A stretch of DNA of 12,521 nucleotides from Bacteroidales bacterium UBA3816 (GTDB lineage Bacteria > Bacteroidota > Bacteroidia > Bacteroidales > P3), in NCBI GenBank assembly GCA_002368955.1, contig DFDY01000178.1, positions 1 to 12,521 of the forward strand, read 5' to 3'. The notes under the pieces are model-generated. The model worked only from the letters and a program-made list of their open reading frames with translations, ran no database searches and was not told where the DNA came from. This document shows, one piece after another, positions 1-7,916 of the stretch. The stretch's first letter is position 1, and every line of letters starts with the position of its first letter. Both the position numbers and the translations under genes were made by a program.

Positions 1-328
1 TATTCTGCAGTTTAAACTGAGAGCTCCCCGACAAAATGTATTTGCGGTCACGGTGTTCGTCAACGATACCCTGTAGATACGACAACAGTTCGGGTACATT
101 CTGCACCTCGTCAAGAACCATGCCCCTGCCGTGCTGTAAAAGGAATGCCATTGGGTCCCCCATAGCCATAGCTTTTGTGTCGGGGTTCTCTAACGAATAG
201 TATGGCAGGTCGGGAAACATGCTTCGAATGAGCGTGGTTTTGCCCGACTGGCGTGGTCCCGTGATGGTTGCCACAGGGAAATATTTCAAATTTTCCGTAA
301 TAACGTATTCTAACTTTCTGTTTATCAT
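1..328 (-). CDS. AAA-family ATPase (AAA_14/DUF4143 type), N-terminal part only
   Basis: The minus strand reads 109 codons from ATG at 328 without a stop to the window edge, so the C-terminal part is missing. Visible motifs: Walker A GPRQSGKTT (residues 24-32), Walker B-like GMVLDEVQNVP (69-79, with D73 and E74) and a sensor-like ILSGSSQF (98-105). This order and the PRQSGKTT wording are characteristic of the AAA_14 ATPases that usually carry a C-terminal DUF4143 domain and total about 380-400 aa. The DUF4143 part would lie outside the window. These proteins are common in many copies in Bacteroidales and their substrate is generally unknown, so I infer no specific role. The start is supported by a promoter-like box 39 bp upstream and by the family N-terminus, which begins shortly before the P-loop. 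Confidence 0.85.
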   Translation of the reverse strand, partial: MINRKLEYVITENLKYFPVATITGPRQSGKTTLIRSMFPDLPYYSLENPDTKAMAMGDPMAFLLQHGRGMVLDEVQNVPELLSYLQGIVDEHRDRKYILSGSSQFKLQN

Positions 329-366
329 GGCGTACAGTGTTTTTATGCAATTTTGCAATACAACTG

Positions 367-397
367 CAAAATTACATAAATCATTTCGATTAAACAA
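367..397 (-). promoter_or_regulatory. Bacteroidetes-type promoter for the AAA ATPase gene
   Basis: On the minus strand TAATTTTG (367-374) matches the Bacteroidetes -7 consensus TAnnTTTG. A TTG (395-397) lies 20 bp upstream, which is the expected spacing for the -33 element. Transcription would begin near 360, giving a leader of roughly 30 nt before the ATG at 328. Confidence 0.6.
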
Positions 398-480
398 TTA
401 TTATTTTCATTTGCCTTAAACCTTAATGAGCGATTGAAAGGAAAAAAACAACAAAATGCGTTTCATCTGAATATTATTTG

Positions 481-488
481 TATATTTG
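481..488 (+). promoter_or_regulatory. -7 promoter box of the LRR lipoprotein gene
   Basis: TATATTTG matches TAnnTTTG exactly and lies 21 bp before the ATG at 510. No convincing -33 TTTG is visible at the usual distance. The box shows that the promoter of the interrupted gene has not obviously decayed. Confidence 0.55.
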
Positions 489-809
489 CACACATAAACA
501 TACACCATTATGAAAAACAGAATTACTATTAACACCCTGATATTGGCTGCTATAACCCTGTTGGCAGTGAGTTGCAAGAAAGACTATGATACCCTCCACG
601 CTGAATTGGTTGACGGTTAGACTTTCAATAGTATCATTCCAGCGAATGCCACATCTGTGGTGTTTGAATGCAACAATTCCAGTGTCAGAAGCGGGGTAAG
701 TCTTTCTTCTCCATCATCGCCTGTTCCCGTCTTTGGAATTTTAGAAGGCAGGGTGTGACGAGTCACCACCCGGGCAGGTTTCATTGATGCCAATCCCATC
801 TGTAGACAG

Positions 810-1430
810 ATGTTCTATAACTGTTCTAAGTTGACTTCCATAGATTTCGGTAAAGGATTCAACACCTCCAATGTGACCAACATGACTATTATGTTTCGAG
901 GGTGTAGCAAACTGACGGCTCTTGATGTCTCCAGCTTCAACACTTCCAATGTAAATCGCATGGACGGCATGTTTTTTGGCTGTAGTGGCTTGACGAGCCT
1001 TAATGTCTCCTGCTTCAACACCTCCAAAGTGACCGACATGCGTGGACTCTTTGAGGGGTGTAAGAACCTGACAAGCCTGAATGTCACCAGTTTCAACACC
1101 GCCAATGTCGAGCACATGGATGCCATGTTTAAGGGGTGCAGTAGTTTGACGAGTATCGACCTCTCCAATTTCAACACCTCCAAAGTAGTTTCCATGGGCT
1201 ACAAAATTAAGGTATTCAGAAACGGCGGTAGTTGGGGGCAACGTCCGGGTAGTGGTTTCGATTGGAATGGTGGCATGTTCATGGATTGCCGTAGTTTAAC
1301 TAGCCTCAACTTATCCAATTTCAACACCTCAAATGTGACTAATATGTGCAAGTTGTTTTACAATTGCACCCATCTGACTTTTCTCGACCTCTCCCAATTC
1401 GATATGGAGTTGTGTGATCTGAAAGAAGAT
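810..1430 (+). repeat. Tandem BspA/DUF285 leucine-rich repeats, 78-bp unit
   Basis: Repeat units begin at 810 (27 codons), then at 891, 969, 1047 and 1125 (26 codons each), at 1275 after an insertion, and at 1353. Each unit opens with MF or LF, followed by a Cys at position 5 and a core FNTS.V motif near position 16. The units differ clearly at the DNA level, so this is a diverged protein repeat and not a recent DNA duplication. Confidence 0.85.
1203..1274 (+). other. 72-bp in-frame insertion inside the LRR array
   Basis: Between the unit starting at 1125 and the unit starting at 1275 lie exactly 24 extra codons that do not fit the repeat. They encode a Gly/aromatic-rich, basic segment containing KVFRNGGSWGQRPGSGFDW. 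The repeat resumes in perfect register afterwards. This may be a loop extension characteristic of this protein, or acquired sequence. Confidence 0.6.
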
Positions 1431-1646
1431 ATGTGTAGTGGTCTTTCTACTTCTTCAGGGGTATGCACCATCATTTGCACAGAGCCGGTACATAACAGTT
1501 TATTAGAATTATATCATTATTACGCTCAGAATGAGGTTGAGGAATACTTCTCCTACTACCATACAGGAATTCCAGCCGACGAGGTGACTTTCACCTGGGT
1601 GAGGCCTTAATGATGAGTAAATCATGACTCCCGAATCGGTTATTCC

Positions 1647-2627
1647 CTACCAACTCTGGTTGCCGCTCTCGATTTGGTCGTAGATGCCGAGGTAGTTGTT
1701 GTAGCGCTCGGCGCTGATGAGGCCTTCGTCGACGGCCTGCTTGACGGCGCAGTGGGGTTCGTGTCGGTGGGTGCAATTGGCAAAGTGGCAGTCGTGCAGC
1801 ACCCGCCGCATCTCGGGGAAAAAGTGGGAGAGCTCGCCGAGCGAGAAGTCGACCATGCCGAACTCTTTGATGCCGGGGGTGTCGATGAGGAAGGTGGGGT
1901 GGCTGGTGGCCGTGCCGGGCAGCACCAGCGGGAACATCTCGGCAAAGGTGGTGGTGTGCTTGCCTTTGAGGCTCCACTCGCTGACCTCGCCCACGCGGAG
2001 GTTGAGCCCCGGGGCGATGGCGCCCAGCAAGGCCGACTTGCCCACGCCCGAGTGGCCGCTGAAGAGCACCGTTTGCCCAGCAATTGCCTGACGCACCTCC
2101 TCAATGCCATCGCCATTGAGGGCACTGACGGCCAAGACCGGATAGCCGGCAGCCTCGTAAATGCCTTTTATTTCATTGTGTGTCTCCCAGAGGGAGTCAT
2201 CATAGAGGTCGCACTTGTTGAAAATGATGCAGGCGGGGATATGGTAGGCCTCGGCGGTGACCAGCAGGCGGTCGATGAAACCGGTAGAGGTGCGGGGAAA
2301 ACCTAAGGTGGCCACAATGCAGAGTCGGTCAAGATTGGCCGCAATGACATGAGTCTGCTTGCTGAGTTTGGTGGCTTTGCGCACAATATAGTTACGACGG
2401 TCGCACACCTCACTGATAACGCCTGTACCGTCTTCCTGCAGTTCATACTCCACCTCGTCGCCTACAGCCACGGGATTAGTCTGCTTATTGCCCCGCAGGC
2501 GATAGTTGCCCCGCAGGCGGCAGTCCACCAGCGCGTGCTCCCAATCGGGGTCGAGAGCACATTGGGCAGCACCTTGGGGCAGCACCTTGTACCAGCTGCC
2601 AGTGGTTCGTATGACCAGTCCAACCAT
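1647..2627 (-). CDS. rsgA: Ribosome small subunit-dependent GTPase A (RsgA/YjeQ)
   Basis: 326-aa cytoplasmic GTPase that acts in late 30S subunit maturation, where GTP hydrolysis promotes release of assembly factors. The N-terminal OB-fold region (about residues 1-75) starts GLVIRTTGSWY. The GTPase domain shows the circularly permuted order of this family: NKCD (G4, 137-140), SALNGDG (168-174), P-loop GHSGVGKS (191-198), KGKHTTT (221-227), DTPG (249-252). The C-terminal zinc motif C280-x4-C285-x-H287-x5-C293 is intact. The frame is open upstream to 2759. I chose ATG 2627 because family members begin at the GLVI strand and because the promoter box at 2687-2694 would lie inside a longer reading. 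ATG 2645 is the only other reasonable start. It converges with the LRR gene, with 36 bp between them, and diverges from lacZ. Confidence 0.96.
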   Translation of the reverse strand: MVGLVIRTTGSWYKVLPQGAAQCALDPDWEHALVDCRLRGNYRLRGNKQTNPVAVGDEVEYELQEDGTGVISEVCDRRNYIVRKATKLSKQTHVIAANLDRLCIVATLGFPRTSTGFIDRLLVTAEAYHIPACIIFNKCDLYDDSLWETHNEIKGIYEAAGYPVLAVSALNGDGIEEVRQAIAGQTVLFSGHSGVGKSALLGAIAPGLNLRVGEVSEWSLKGKHTTTFAEMFPLVLPGTATSHPTFLIDTPGIKEFGMVDFSLGELSHFFPEMRRVLHDCHFANCTHRHEPHCAVKQAVDEGLISAERYNNYLGIYDQIESGNQSW

Positions 2628-2686
2628 CGCGTAAGTATTAAGCATCAGGTTCCTATGAGCAATTGTCGCGGAGCCGATTCGATTTG

Positions 2687-2720
2687 CAAAAATACAAAGA
2701 AAAATTGGAATCGGTACAAA
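2687..2720 (-). promoter_or_regulatory. Promoter of rsgA
   Basis: Minus-strand TATTTTTG (2687-2694) matches TAnnTTTG. A TTTG (2717-2720) lies 22 bp upstream, slightly more than the usual 19-21 bp. The position favours the rsgA start at 2627 and implies a leader of about 50 nt. Confidence 0.55.
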
Positions 2721-2760
2721 AAAGATTCTGCTATGGAGGAGAGGTGCCTGATTTGTCAAT

Positions 2761-2795
2761 CCGGGTTTGGGATTAGGGGCTGGGAGGCCACCCGG
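2761..2795 (+). repeat. Inverted repeat enclosing a predicted G-quadruplex
   Basis: Four G-runs (2763-2765, 2769-2771, 2776-2779, 2782-2784) separated by loops of 3, 4 and 2 nt satisfy the standard G3+N1-7 rule on the plus strand. CCGGGT (2761-2766) and ACCCGG (2790-2795) form a 6-bp inverted repeat around them, so a hairpin and a quadruplex would compete for the first G-run. The element lies between the divergent rsgA and lacZ promoters, about 50-90 bp upstream of the lacZ -7 box. No function can be read from sequence alone. Confidence 0.5.
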
Positions 2796-2847
2796 CTTAT
2801 AATTCAGAATTCAACATTCATAATTCTAGTATCTCAATTATTTTTAG

Positions 2848-2855
2848 TATCTTTG
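2848..2855 (+). promoter_or_regulatory. -7 promoter box of lacZ
   Basis: TATCTTTG matches TAnnTTTG and is followed after 16 bp by the ATG at 2872. The upstream 2797-2847 stretch is very AT-rich with repeated AATTC words; no clear -33 TTTG is seen. The short leader leaves no room for a long regulatory RNA element. Confidence 0.6.
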
Positions 2856-2871
2856 CATTTTATTTATTTGT

Positions 2872-5800
2872 ATGAAACAGAGGTTTTGTTTTATTATATT
2901 ATTATTAATCTTCACTTTAGCCAACCTGCCTCTCACGCTTATGGCACAGGACGCATGGGACGACGTGAACACGTTCAGTTTGAACAAGGTGCCGCCCCAT
3001 GTGAATGTGATTCCCTATGCCGACGAGAGTGCCATTGCCGAGCTTCGATACCGCGAGTCGCCTTACTACCGCAACCTCAACGGCACTTGGAAGTTCTTTC
3101 TGGCAGAAGACCCTGCGGTATGTCCGCCCAACTTTTACTCGGTCGGCTACGACGTGTCGGACTGGGCAGACATAGCCGTTCCTGGCAATATCGAAACCCA
3201 GGGGTTCGGCATACCGGTATACACTAATATCAGCAACGAATTTCCCTCCCAACCTCCCTATGCCCCGCGCGAAATGAACCCCACCGGATGCTACGTGCAC
3301 GACTTTCAGGTGCCCGAAAGCTGGCGTGGTCGCCATATATTCATCAAGTTTGGAGCCGTCAAGTCGGCCATGTATCTTTACATCAACGGCACCCGTGTAG
3401 GCTATTCCGAAGACTCCAAAACGCCAGCCGAGTGGGACATCACCAAGTATGTCCACCCAGGGCAGAACCGGCTGGCCGTGAAGGTCATCCGCTTCAGCGA
3501 CGGCAGCTATCTGGAGTGCCAGGACATGTGGCGGATGAGCGGCATTGAGCGCGATGTGTGCCTTTACAGCACGCCGCGGGTGTTTGTCAGCGACTATAAG
3601 GTGGGGGCTAAAATAGACGAGCGGAGCGGCCAGGGCCTTTTGGACCTGCGGGTTGACCTTTCTGCTGCCCTCACTGGCAAGATGAGCGTTGAGATGGAAT
3701 TGCTCGACAATGGTGGCCATCAGGTGCTGCGACAGGAACGAGGGATGGATGCCCACGAATCTTTTGTCACCTTTGGCGACCCTGTGTGCAAGGTGCATGA
3801 CGTGCATCCCTGGACGGCTGAAACGCCCTACCTATACACCCTCATTCTACGGCTGAAAAACAGCAGCGGCACCATCGTAGAGGTGCTGGGCTGCAAGGTG
3901 GGTTTCCGCAATGTGGCCATCCGGGAAGTGGAATACCGCGTGGGCGACACCATCATGACCACCCGACAACTATGCATCAACGGGGTGCCCATCACCATCA
4001 AGGGAGCCAACCGCCACGAGCACAGCCCCTACACGGGCCACTACGTCAGCCGCGAAGAGATGGAGTTCGACATCATGCTGATGAAGCACCTGAACATCAA
4101 CGCCGTTCGCACCAGCCACTATCCCGACGACGAGTATTGGTACGAACTTTGCGACCGCTATGGAATGTACATATGGGACGAAGCGAACATCGAATCACAC
4201 GCCCAAGGGTATGGCGAGAGCAGCCTTGCCAAAAAAGAGGAGTGGATAGAGCCCATGATATACCGTGTGAGCAACATGTATCACCGCGACCGCAACTACC
4301 CTTCGGTGATTGTCTGGTCTTTGGGCAACGAGTGCGGCAACGGCATTGCCACCCAGCGCACCTATAAGTACCTCAAAGGGATGGATGCCTCACGACCCGT
4401 CACCTACGAGCGAGCCGTTATGGATTGGAACACCGACATCGTAGGCGAGATGTATTCCAGCGTGGAGCACCTCTCGGACTACTGCCGCGAGTGGCGCAGC
4501 CGCGACGATGTCTTCACCCGCACCGACCGCCGACCCACAGAATGCGACCCCAACGAAGACCTCCAGGACAATCGTCGCCGCCCCTTCATCATGGTGGAAT
4601 ACTGCCACGCCATGGGCAACAGCCTTGGGGGCCTGCGCGAGTATTGGGACACCATTGACAAATATCCCCAGTTGCAGGGCGGATTCATCTGGGACTGGGT
4701 GGATCAGAGCTTCATCATTCCCAGCACCGACAGCCGCCTCACCGGTGCCCGCTGCATCACCCCCTCAAACGACTCCATCAACCGCTCCTTAGCCTCGAAC
4801 CAGACGTGGTTTGCCGTTGGGGGCGATTTAGGGGCCTTGCCCGGCATACGCGACGACGACGCCTTCTGTGCCAACGGCATCATCGGCAGCGACCGCAAGC
4901 CCCACGCCCATGCCAGCGAGGTGCAGCAAGTTTACCAAAACCTCAACGTGAGGCAGGTCACCCTGCCTTCTGGCGAACAATACTACACCCTGCACAATGG
5001 TTTCAACTTCCGCGATGCCGACGACTTTATCTGCAAATACCGCATCTACTCCTCGCTTCGAGACAGCATTTACAGCGACACCCTCCACCCACACCTGCCC
5101 GCCGGTGAGAGTTGCAGGCTGCATTTCCGCATGCCCGCAATAGAGCCCCTGCCGGGCGAGCGGCTTTTCATACGCTTCAACTTCACGGGCGACAGCTACG
5201 AGGTCAACGACCCCTACGACGACGGCACTTCTTGGATTTTCAGCGAGAACAGCCATGACGAGTTTGAGATAACCAACATCGAGGTTCCAGTAGACTCCGT
5301 CGACGTCCCTGACGCTCCATCAAAAGGTTTCACCTGCCATCAGGATGTACAAAACCACCTAATAAAAATCGGTCGCGACGACATATTTGACCTCTCCGTC
5401 GACACCCGCAACGGCTACATCACCCAATATGCCTATTATGGACAGGAAATGTTGGAACAGCCCCTGCGATGGAACTTCTGGCGGCCACCAACCCTCAACG
5501 ACCTGGTCGACCCCTATGGTGCCCGCGCCTGGGAGGGTCTTGGACAGCTTGAATCCACCCCTTTAAGCTGCACGATTGACCAACCAGGCAATGCCGACCT
5601 GATGGTCCGCATCACCCTGTTGCTGCAACTCAGCAACCCCGAAGGACGCAGCCTTATGCTGCGGGAGATACTCGACGTGGATGCCGAAGGACGCCTGCAA
5701 CTGAGCTATGCCCTTCAACCCGGTGGCAACTACCGCACCCTGCCCAAACTGGGCATACAGCTGGGCATTGACAGTGCCTGCCATGAAGTTGAGTGGTGGG

Positions 5801-6825
5801 GCAATTTCTACGAGAGCTATCCCGACCGCCAGGCAGCCCAATGGCAAGGCCACAATGCCACCACGCCCGACGAGGTGTGCGGAGAGTTGCACGTAGTGCC
5901 ACAAGAGAGTGGCAACCGCACCGCCTACTGGACCTCCTTTGCACTGGCCGACAAGCGGTTGAACTTTTGCAGTGCCAACCAAAAGCCCATCAATTTCAGC
6001 ATACGGCAGTACGAAGACAGCGTCATGACCGCTGCCCGCCGAATCAAAGACCTAACCAAGGCCGACCACTATATAGTGAACATCGACGCCCGACAGGCAG
6101 GGCTGGGTACCGCCACCTGCGGCCCGGGAGTAAGAAAGCCCTACCGCATCAGCGGTGACAGCATACAGCGGTTCCGCCTAGTGATGGTTCCCACACAGGA
6201 GAGCGACAGTGTCAACCTATGGCACTACAGCGGCTACTATTTTGACGAACCCAAGGCCCTCTCTCTGCCTTTCCCAGCCCCAGCGCCCAACAGAGTGGAC
6301 TCCATCAAAGTCAAGACCTATGGCGACAAATCACAACCCACCGACTATCCCAGCTTTGAGTACAGCAAAGGCTATCCCGCAATGTTGCACGACGGCCATC
6401 TGGCCATTGCCGGAAACTATAGTGAGGGGTGGACTGGGTTCAACGGCCGCGACAGCATCGACCTCATCATTGCTCTGAACGAGCCCACCAACCTCAACGA
6501 AATAGCCATCGGATTCTGCCACAACGCCAAAGACTGGGTGCTGCAACCCACACGGGTAGAAGCCCAATGGTCCAAAAACGGCCGGTCCTATTCCGGATGG
6601 AAACCTCTCGTAGCTGACCATCCCATCGCCAATCCACAGCAAGAAAGCCGCCGTGTGGCCATGCGATGCACCTTCCGTCCCAATCAAGGACTCTTCCACC
6701 CTGCCGAAGCCCCCAATGTAAAATATATATTAATCAGAATTCATTGCCAGCCGACGCTGCCCCCATGGCATGTGGCCGCAGCGAACCCCGCCTGGCTGAT
6801 GATTGACGAAATAAATGTAAAATAG
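2872..6825 (+). CDS. lacZ: Secreted GH2 beta-galactosidase with C-terminal F5/8-like domain
   Basis: 1317 aa; expected to hydrolyse terminal beta-galactosides. An N-terminal signal peptide (hydrophobic 6-24, cleavage near LMA-QDA at 25) predicts export to the periplasm or outer surface. Domains in order: GH2 sugar-binding sandwich (about 55-235, with DQDMWR-like QDMWRMSGI at 217-225), Ig-like domain (238-348), TIM barrel (352-690), Ig-like domain 4 (695-800), Bgal small-chain sandwich (about 835-1107), and an extra domain (about 1165-1317) resembling F5/8 type C/discoidin modules. The catalytic acid/base is E487 in WSLGNECGNG and the nucleophile E576 in IMVEYCHAMGNS. It is longer than E. coli LacZ (1024 aa) because of the signal and the C-terminal domain. 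GH2 also contains mannosidases and glucuronidases, but the EYCHAMGNS wording and the small-chain domain favour beta-galactosidase. The exact substrate (lactose, mucin or plant galactan) is not decidable. The stop is 5 bp before the next gene. Confidence 0.95.
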   Translation: MKQRFCFIILLLIFTLANLPLTLMAQDAWDDVNTFSLNKVPPHVNVIPYADESAIAELRYRESPYYRNLNGTWKFFLAEDPAVCPPNFYSVGYDVSDWADIAVPGNIETQGFGIPVYTNISNEFPSQPPYAPREMNPTGCYVHDFQVPESWRGRHIFIKFGAVKSAMYLYINGTRVGYSEDSKTPAEWDITKYVHPGQNRLAVKVIRFSDGSYLECQDMWRMSGIERDVCLYSTPRVFVSDYKVGAKIDERSGQGLLDLRVDLSAALTGKMSVEMELLDNGGHQVLRQERGMDAHESFVTFGDPVCKVHDVHPWTAETPYLYTLILRLKNSSGTIVEVLGCKVGFRNVAIREVEYRVGDTIMTTRQLCINGVPITIKGANRHEHSPYTGHYVSREEMEFDIMLMKHLNINAVRTSHYPDDEYWYELCDRYGMYIWDEANIESHAQGYGESSLAKKEEWIEPMIYRVSNMYHRDRNYPSVIVWSLGNECGNGIATQRTYKYLKGMDASRPVTYERAVMDWNTDIVGEMYSSVEHLSDYCREWRSRDDVFTRTDRRPTECDPNEDLQDNRRRPFIMVEYCHAMGNSLGGLREYWDTIDKYPQLQGGFIWDWVDQSFIIPSTDSRLTGARCITPSNDSINRSLASNQTWFAVGGDLGALPGIRDDDAFCANGIIGSDRKPHAHASEVQQVYQNLNVRQVTLPSGEQYYTLHNGFNFRDADDFICKYRIYSSLRDSIYSDTLHPHLPAGESCRLHFRMPAIEPLPGERLFIRFNFTGDSYEVNDPYDDGTSWIFSENSHDEFEITNIEVPVDSVDVPDAPSKGFTCHQDVQNHLIKIGRDDIFDLSVDTRNGYITQYAYYGQEMLEQPLRWNFWRPPTLNDLVDPYGARAWEGLGQLESTPLSCTIDQPGNADLMVRITLLLQLSNPEGRSLMLREILDVDAEGRLQLSYALQPGGNYRTLPKLGIQLGIDSACHEVEWWGNFYESYPDRQAAQWQGHNATTPDEVCGELHVVPQESGNRTAYWTSFALADKRLNFCSANQKPINFSIRQYEDSVMTAARRIKDLTKADHYIVNIDARQAGLGTATCGPGVRKPYRISGDSIQRFRLVMVPTQESDSVNLWHYSGYYFDEPKALSLPFPAPAPNRVDSIKVKTYGDKSQPTDYPSFEYSKGYPAMLHDGHLAIAGNYSEGWTGFNGRDSIDLIIALNEPTNLNEIAIGFCHNAKDWVLQPTRVEAQWSKNGRSYSGWKPLVADHPIANPQQESRRVAMRCTFRPNQGLFHPAEAPNVKYILIRIHCQPTLPPWHVAAANPAWLMIDEINVK

Positions 6826-6830
6826 AAACA

Positions 6831-7916
6831 ATGGCACTCCTGTTCATATTCCTTTTTTCAGCCATGTCCGTATCGTTCCTATGCTCGATATTGGAAGCCA
6901 CGCTGATGTCAACCCCCCTGTCCTTCGTCAACATGCGTGAGGACGAAGGCTACAAGCCTGCCAAACGGTTCAAGAAATACAAAACCGACAACGCCCGCCC
7001 TATAGCGGCCATCCTCTCGCTCAACACCATTGCCAACACCATTGGAGCTGCCGGGGTGGGTGCCCAAGCCACAGCGGTTTTTGGCAGCCGTTGGTTCGGA
7101 TTGGTGTCCATCATGACCACCATCCTCATACTGGTGTTCTCCGAAATCATTCCTAAGACCATTGGAACCAACTATTGGAGGAAACTTATGGGCTTCACCG
7201 CACGGGCATTGCATATCATCATTACCCTCCTTTTCCCTATTGTGTGGGTAGTAGAGAAGCTCAGCAAAAGCATCGCTGCCACCGACGAGGAGGAGACCGC
7301 CGTCAGCCGTGAAGAGGTAGCCGCCATGGCCGATATGGCCGAAGACGAGGAGGTCATTGACGAGGACGAGAACAAAATCATCCAAAATGTCATCAAGCTG
7401 GACGACGTGAAGGCCGAAGACGTAATGACCCCTACCACCGTGGCCGCCATCGCCCCCGAGCAGATGACCCTCAAGGAGTTCTATCTCGACAAGACCTACT
7501 CGCACTTTTCGCGCATCCCCGTCTACAGCGACTCCGACGAGTACATCACCGGCTATGTGTTGCGCAGCGAGGCCCTAGAATTGCTCACCGAGGACAAATT
7601 CAACACCACCCTGGGCGACATCAAACGCGAAATTGCCATGTATGGCGAGAAACTGCCCGTCTCGCAAATATGGGACTTGATGCTCAGAAACAAACAACAT
7701 ATCGCCTGTGTGATAGACGAATATGGCAGCTTCCAAGGCATCCTCACCCTTGAGGACATAATCGAAACCATCGTGGGATTGGAAATCATGGACGAGCGCG
7801 ACGATGTGGCAGACTTGCGGCAGCTGGCACTGGACCGCTGGCATCAACGGCAGTCACGTTTCAAAGTCATTGACCTGCCCGAGGAGCAAGAGGGCAACAA
7901 CGCCAAAACCGACTGA
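6831..7916 (+). CDS. CNNM/HlyC-type transporter: DUF21 membrane domain plus CBS pair
   Basis: 361-aa inner-membrane protein of the CNNM/CorB/HlyC group, whose studied members export Mg2+ or other divalent cations. The DUF21 domain occupies residues 1-145 with hydrophobic segments near 3-22, 57-80, 88-106 and 124-143. It carries the conserved SLNTIANTIGAAGVGA (63-78) and SEIIPKTIGTNYW (104-116) motifs. An acidic stretch (152-180) follows, then a tandem CBS (Bateman) module at about 195-320: DVMTP (197-201), FSRIPVYSD (226-234), IDEYGSFQGILTLEDIIE (295-312). It ends soon after, without the CorC_HlyC C-terminal domain found in longer relatives. Old annotations as 'hemolysin' should not be taken literally. 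The start lies 5 bp after the lacZ stop, so the two are probably cotranscribed, although no functional link is obvious. Confidence 0.92.
   Translation: MALLFIFLFSAMSVSFLCSILEATLMSTPLSFVNMREDEGYKPAKRFKKYKTDNARPIAAILSLNTIANTIGAAGVGAQATAVFGSRWFGLVSIMTTILILVFSEIIPKTIGTNYWRKLMGFTARALHIIITLLFPIVWVVEKLSKSIAATDEEETAVSREEVAAMADMAEDEEVIDEDENKIIQNVIKLDDVKAEDVMTPTTVAAIAPEQMTLKEFYLDKTYSHFSRIPVYSDSDEYITGYVLRSEALELLTEDKFNTTLGDIKREIAMYGEKLPVSQIWDLMLRNKQHIACVIDEYGSFQGILTLEDIIETIVGLEIMDERDDVADLRQLALDRWHQRQSRFKVIDLPEEQEGNNAKTD

Larger units (their letters stand above)
510..1610 (+). pseudogene. BspA-family leucine-rich-repeat lipoprotein, interrupted by two in-frame stops
   Basis: The frame starts with a lipoprotein signal: a basic start, a hydrophobic stretch, then a lipobox ending in C22 (AVSC) followed by KKDYD. 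This predicts a surface or outer-membrane lipoprotein. A TAG at 618-620 stops it after 36 aa. The same frame continues open for 45 codons to a TGA at 756-758, then open again to TAA at 1608-1610. No frameshift is needed. The translated interval contains NSIIPANATSVVFE, typical of the region before the repeats in these proteins. From 810 onward come about seven 26-residue DUF285/BspA repeats (MF.GCS.LTSL..S.FNTS.V..M), then a C-terminus ending VTFTWVRP. Both stops could be one G-to-A change from TGG. The best call is a recently inactivated surface LRR protein. The downstream open frame (from ATG 810, 266 aa) lacks a signal peptide. BspA homologues mediate host or matrix binding in some oral species, but the ligand here is unknown. 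Confidence 0.8.

Noticed and set aside
618..758. Recoded stop codons (UAG or UGA read as an amino acid)
   Set aside because: TAG and TGA both end intact genes in the same window, and no recoding element or selenocysteine context is visible.
1024..1400. LRR array as a recent tandem DNA repeat or phase-variable repeat
   Set aside because: Units are similar in protein but clearly diverged in DNA, so slippage or recombination between them is not indicated.
1611..1646. Possible bidirectional terminator between the convergent LRR gene and rsgA
   Set aside because: Only 4-bp arms (CCGA/TCGG, GAGT/ACTC) are present and there is no T-run, so the evidence is too weak.
2487..2525. Short direct repeat (TGCCCCGCAGGCG twice) giving RLRGN twice in RsgA
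   Set aside because: RsgA proteins normally have a C.(I/L)(K/R)GN.R(L/F)(K/R)G pattern here, so the repeat reflects the OB-fold sequence and is not a duplication event.
2628..2759. Upstream extension of the rsgA frame to 2759
   Set aside because: The extra 44 residues do not belong to the family and the extension runs through the promoter box at 2687-2694.
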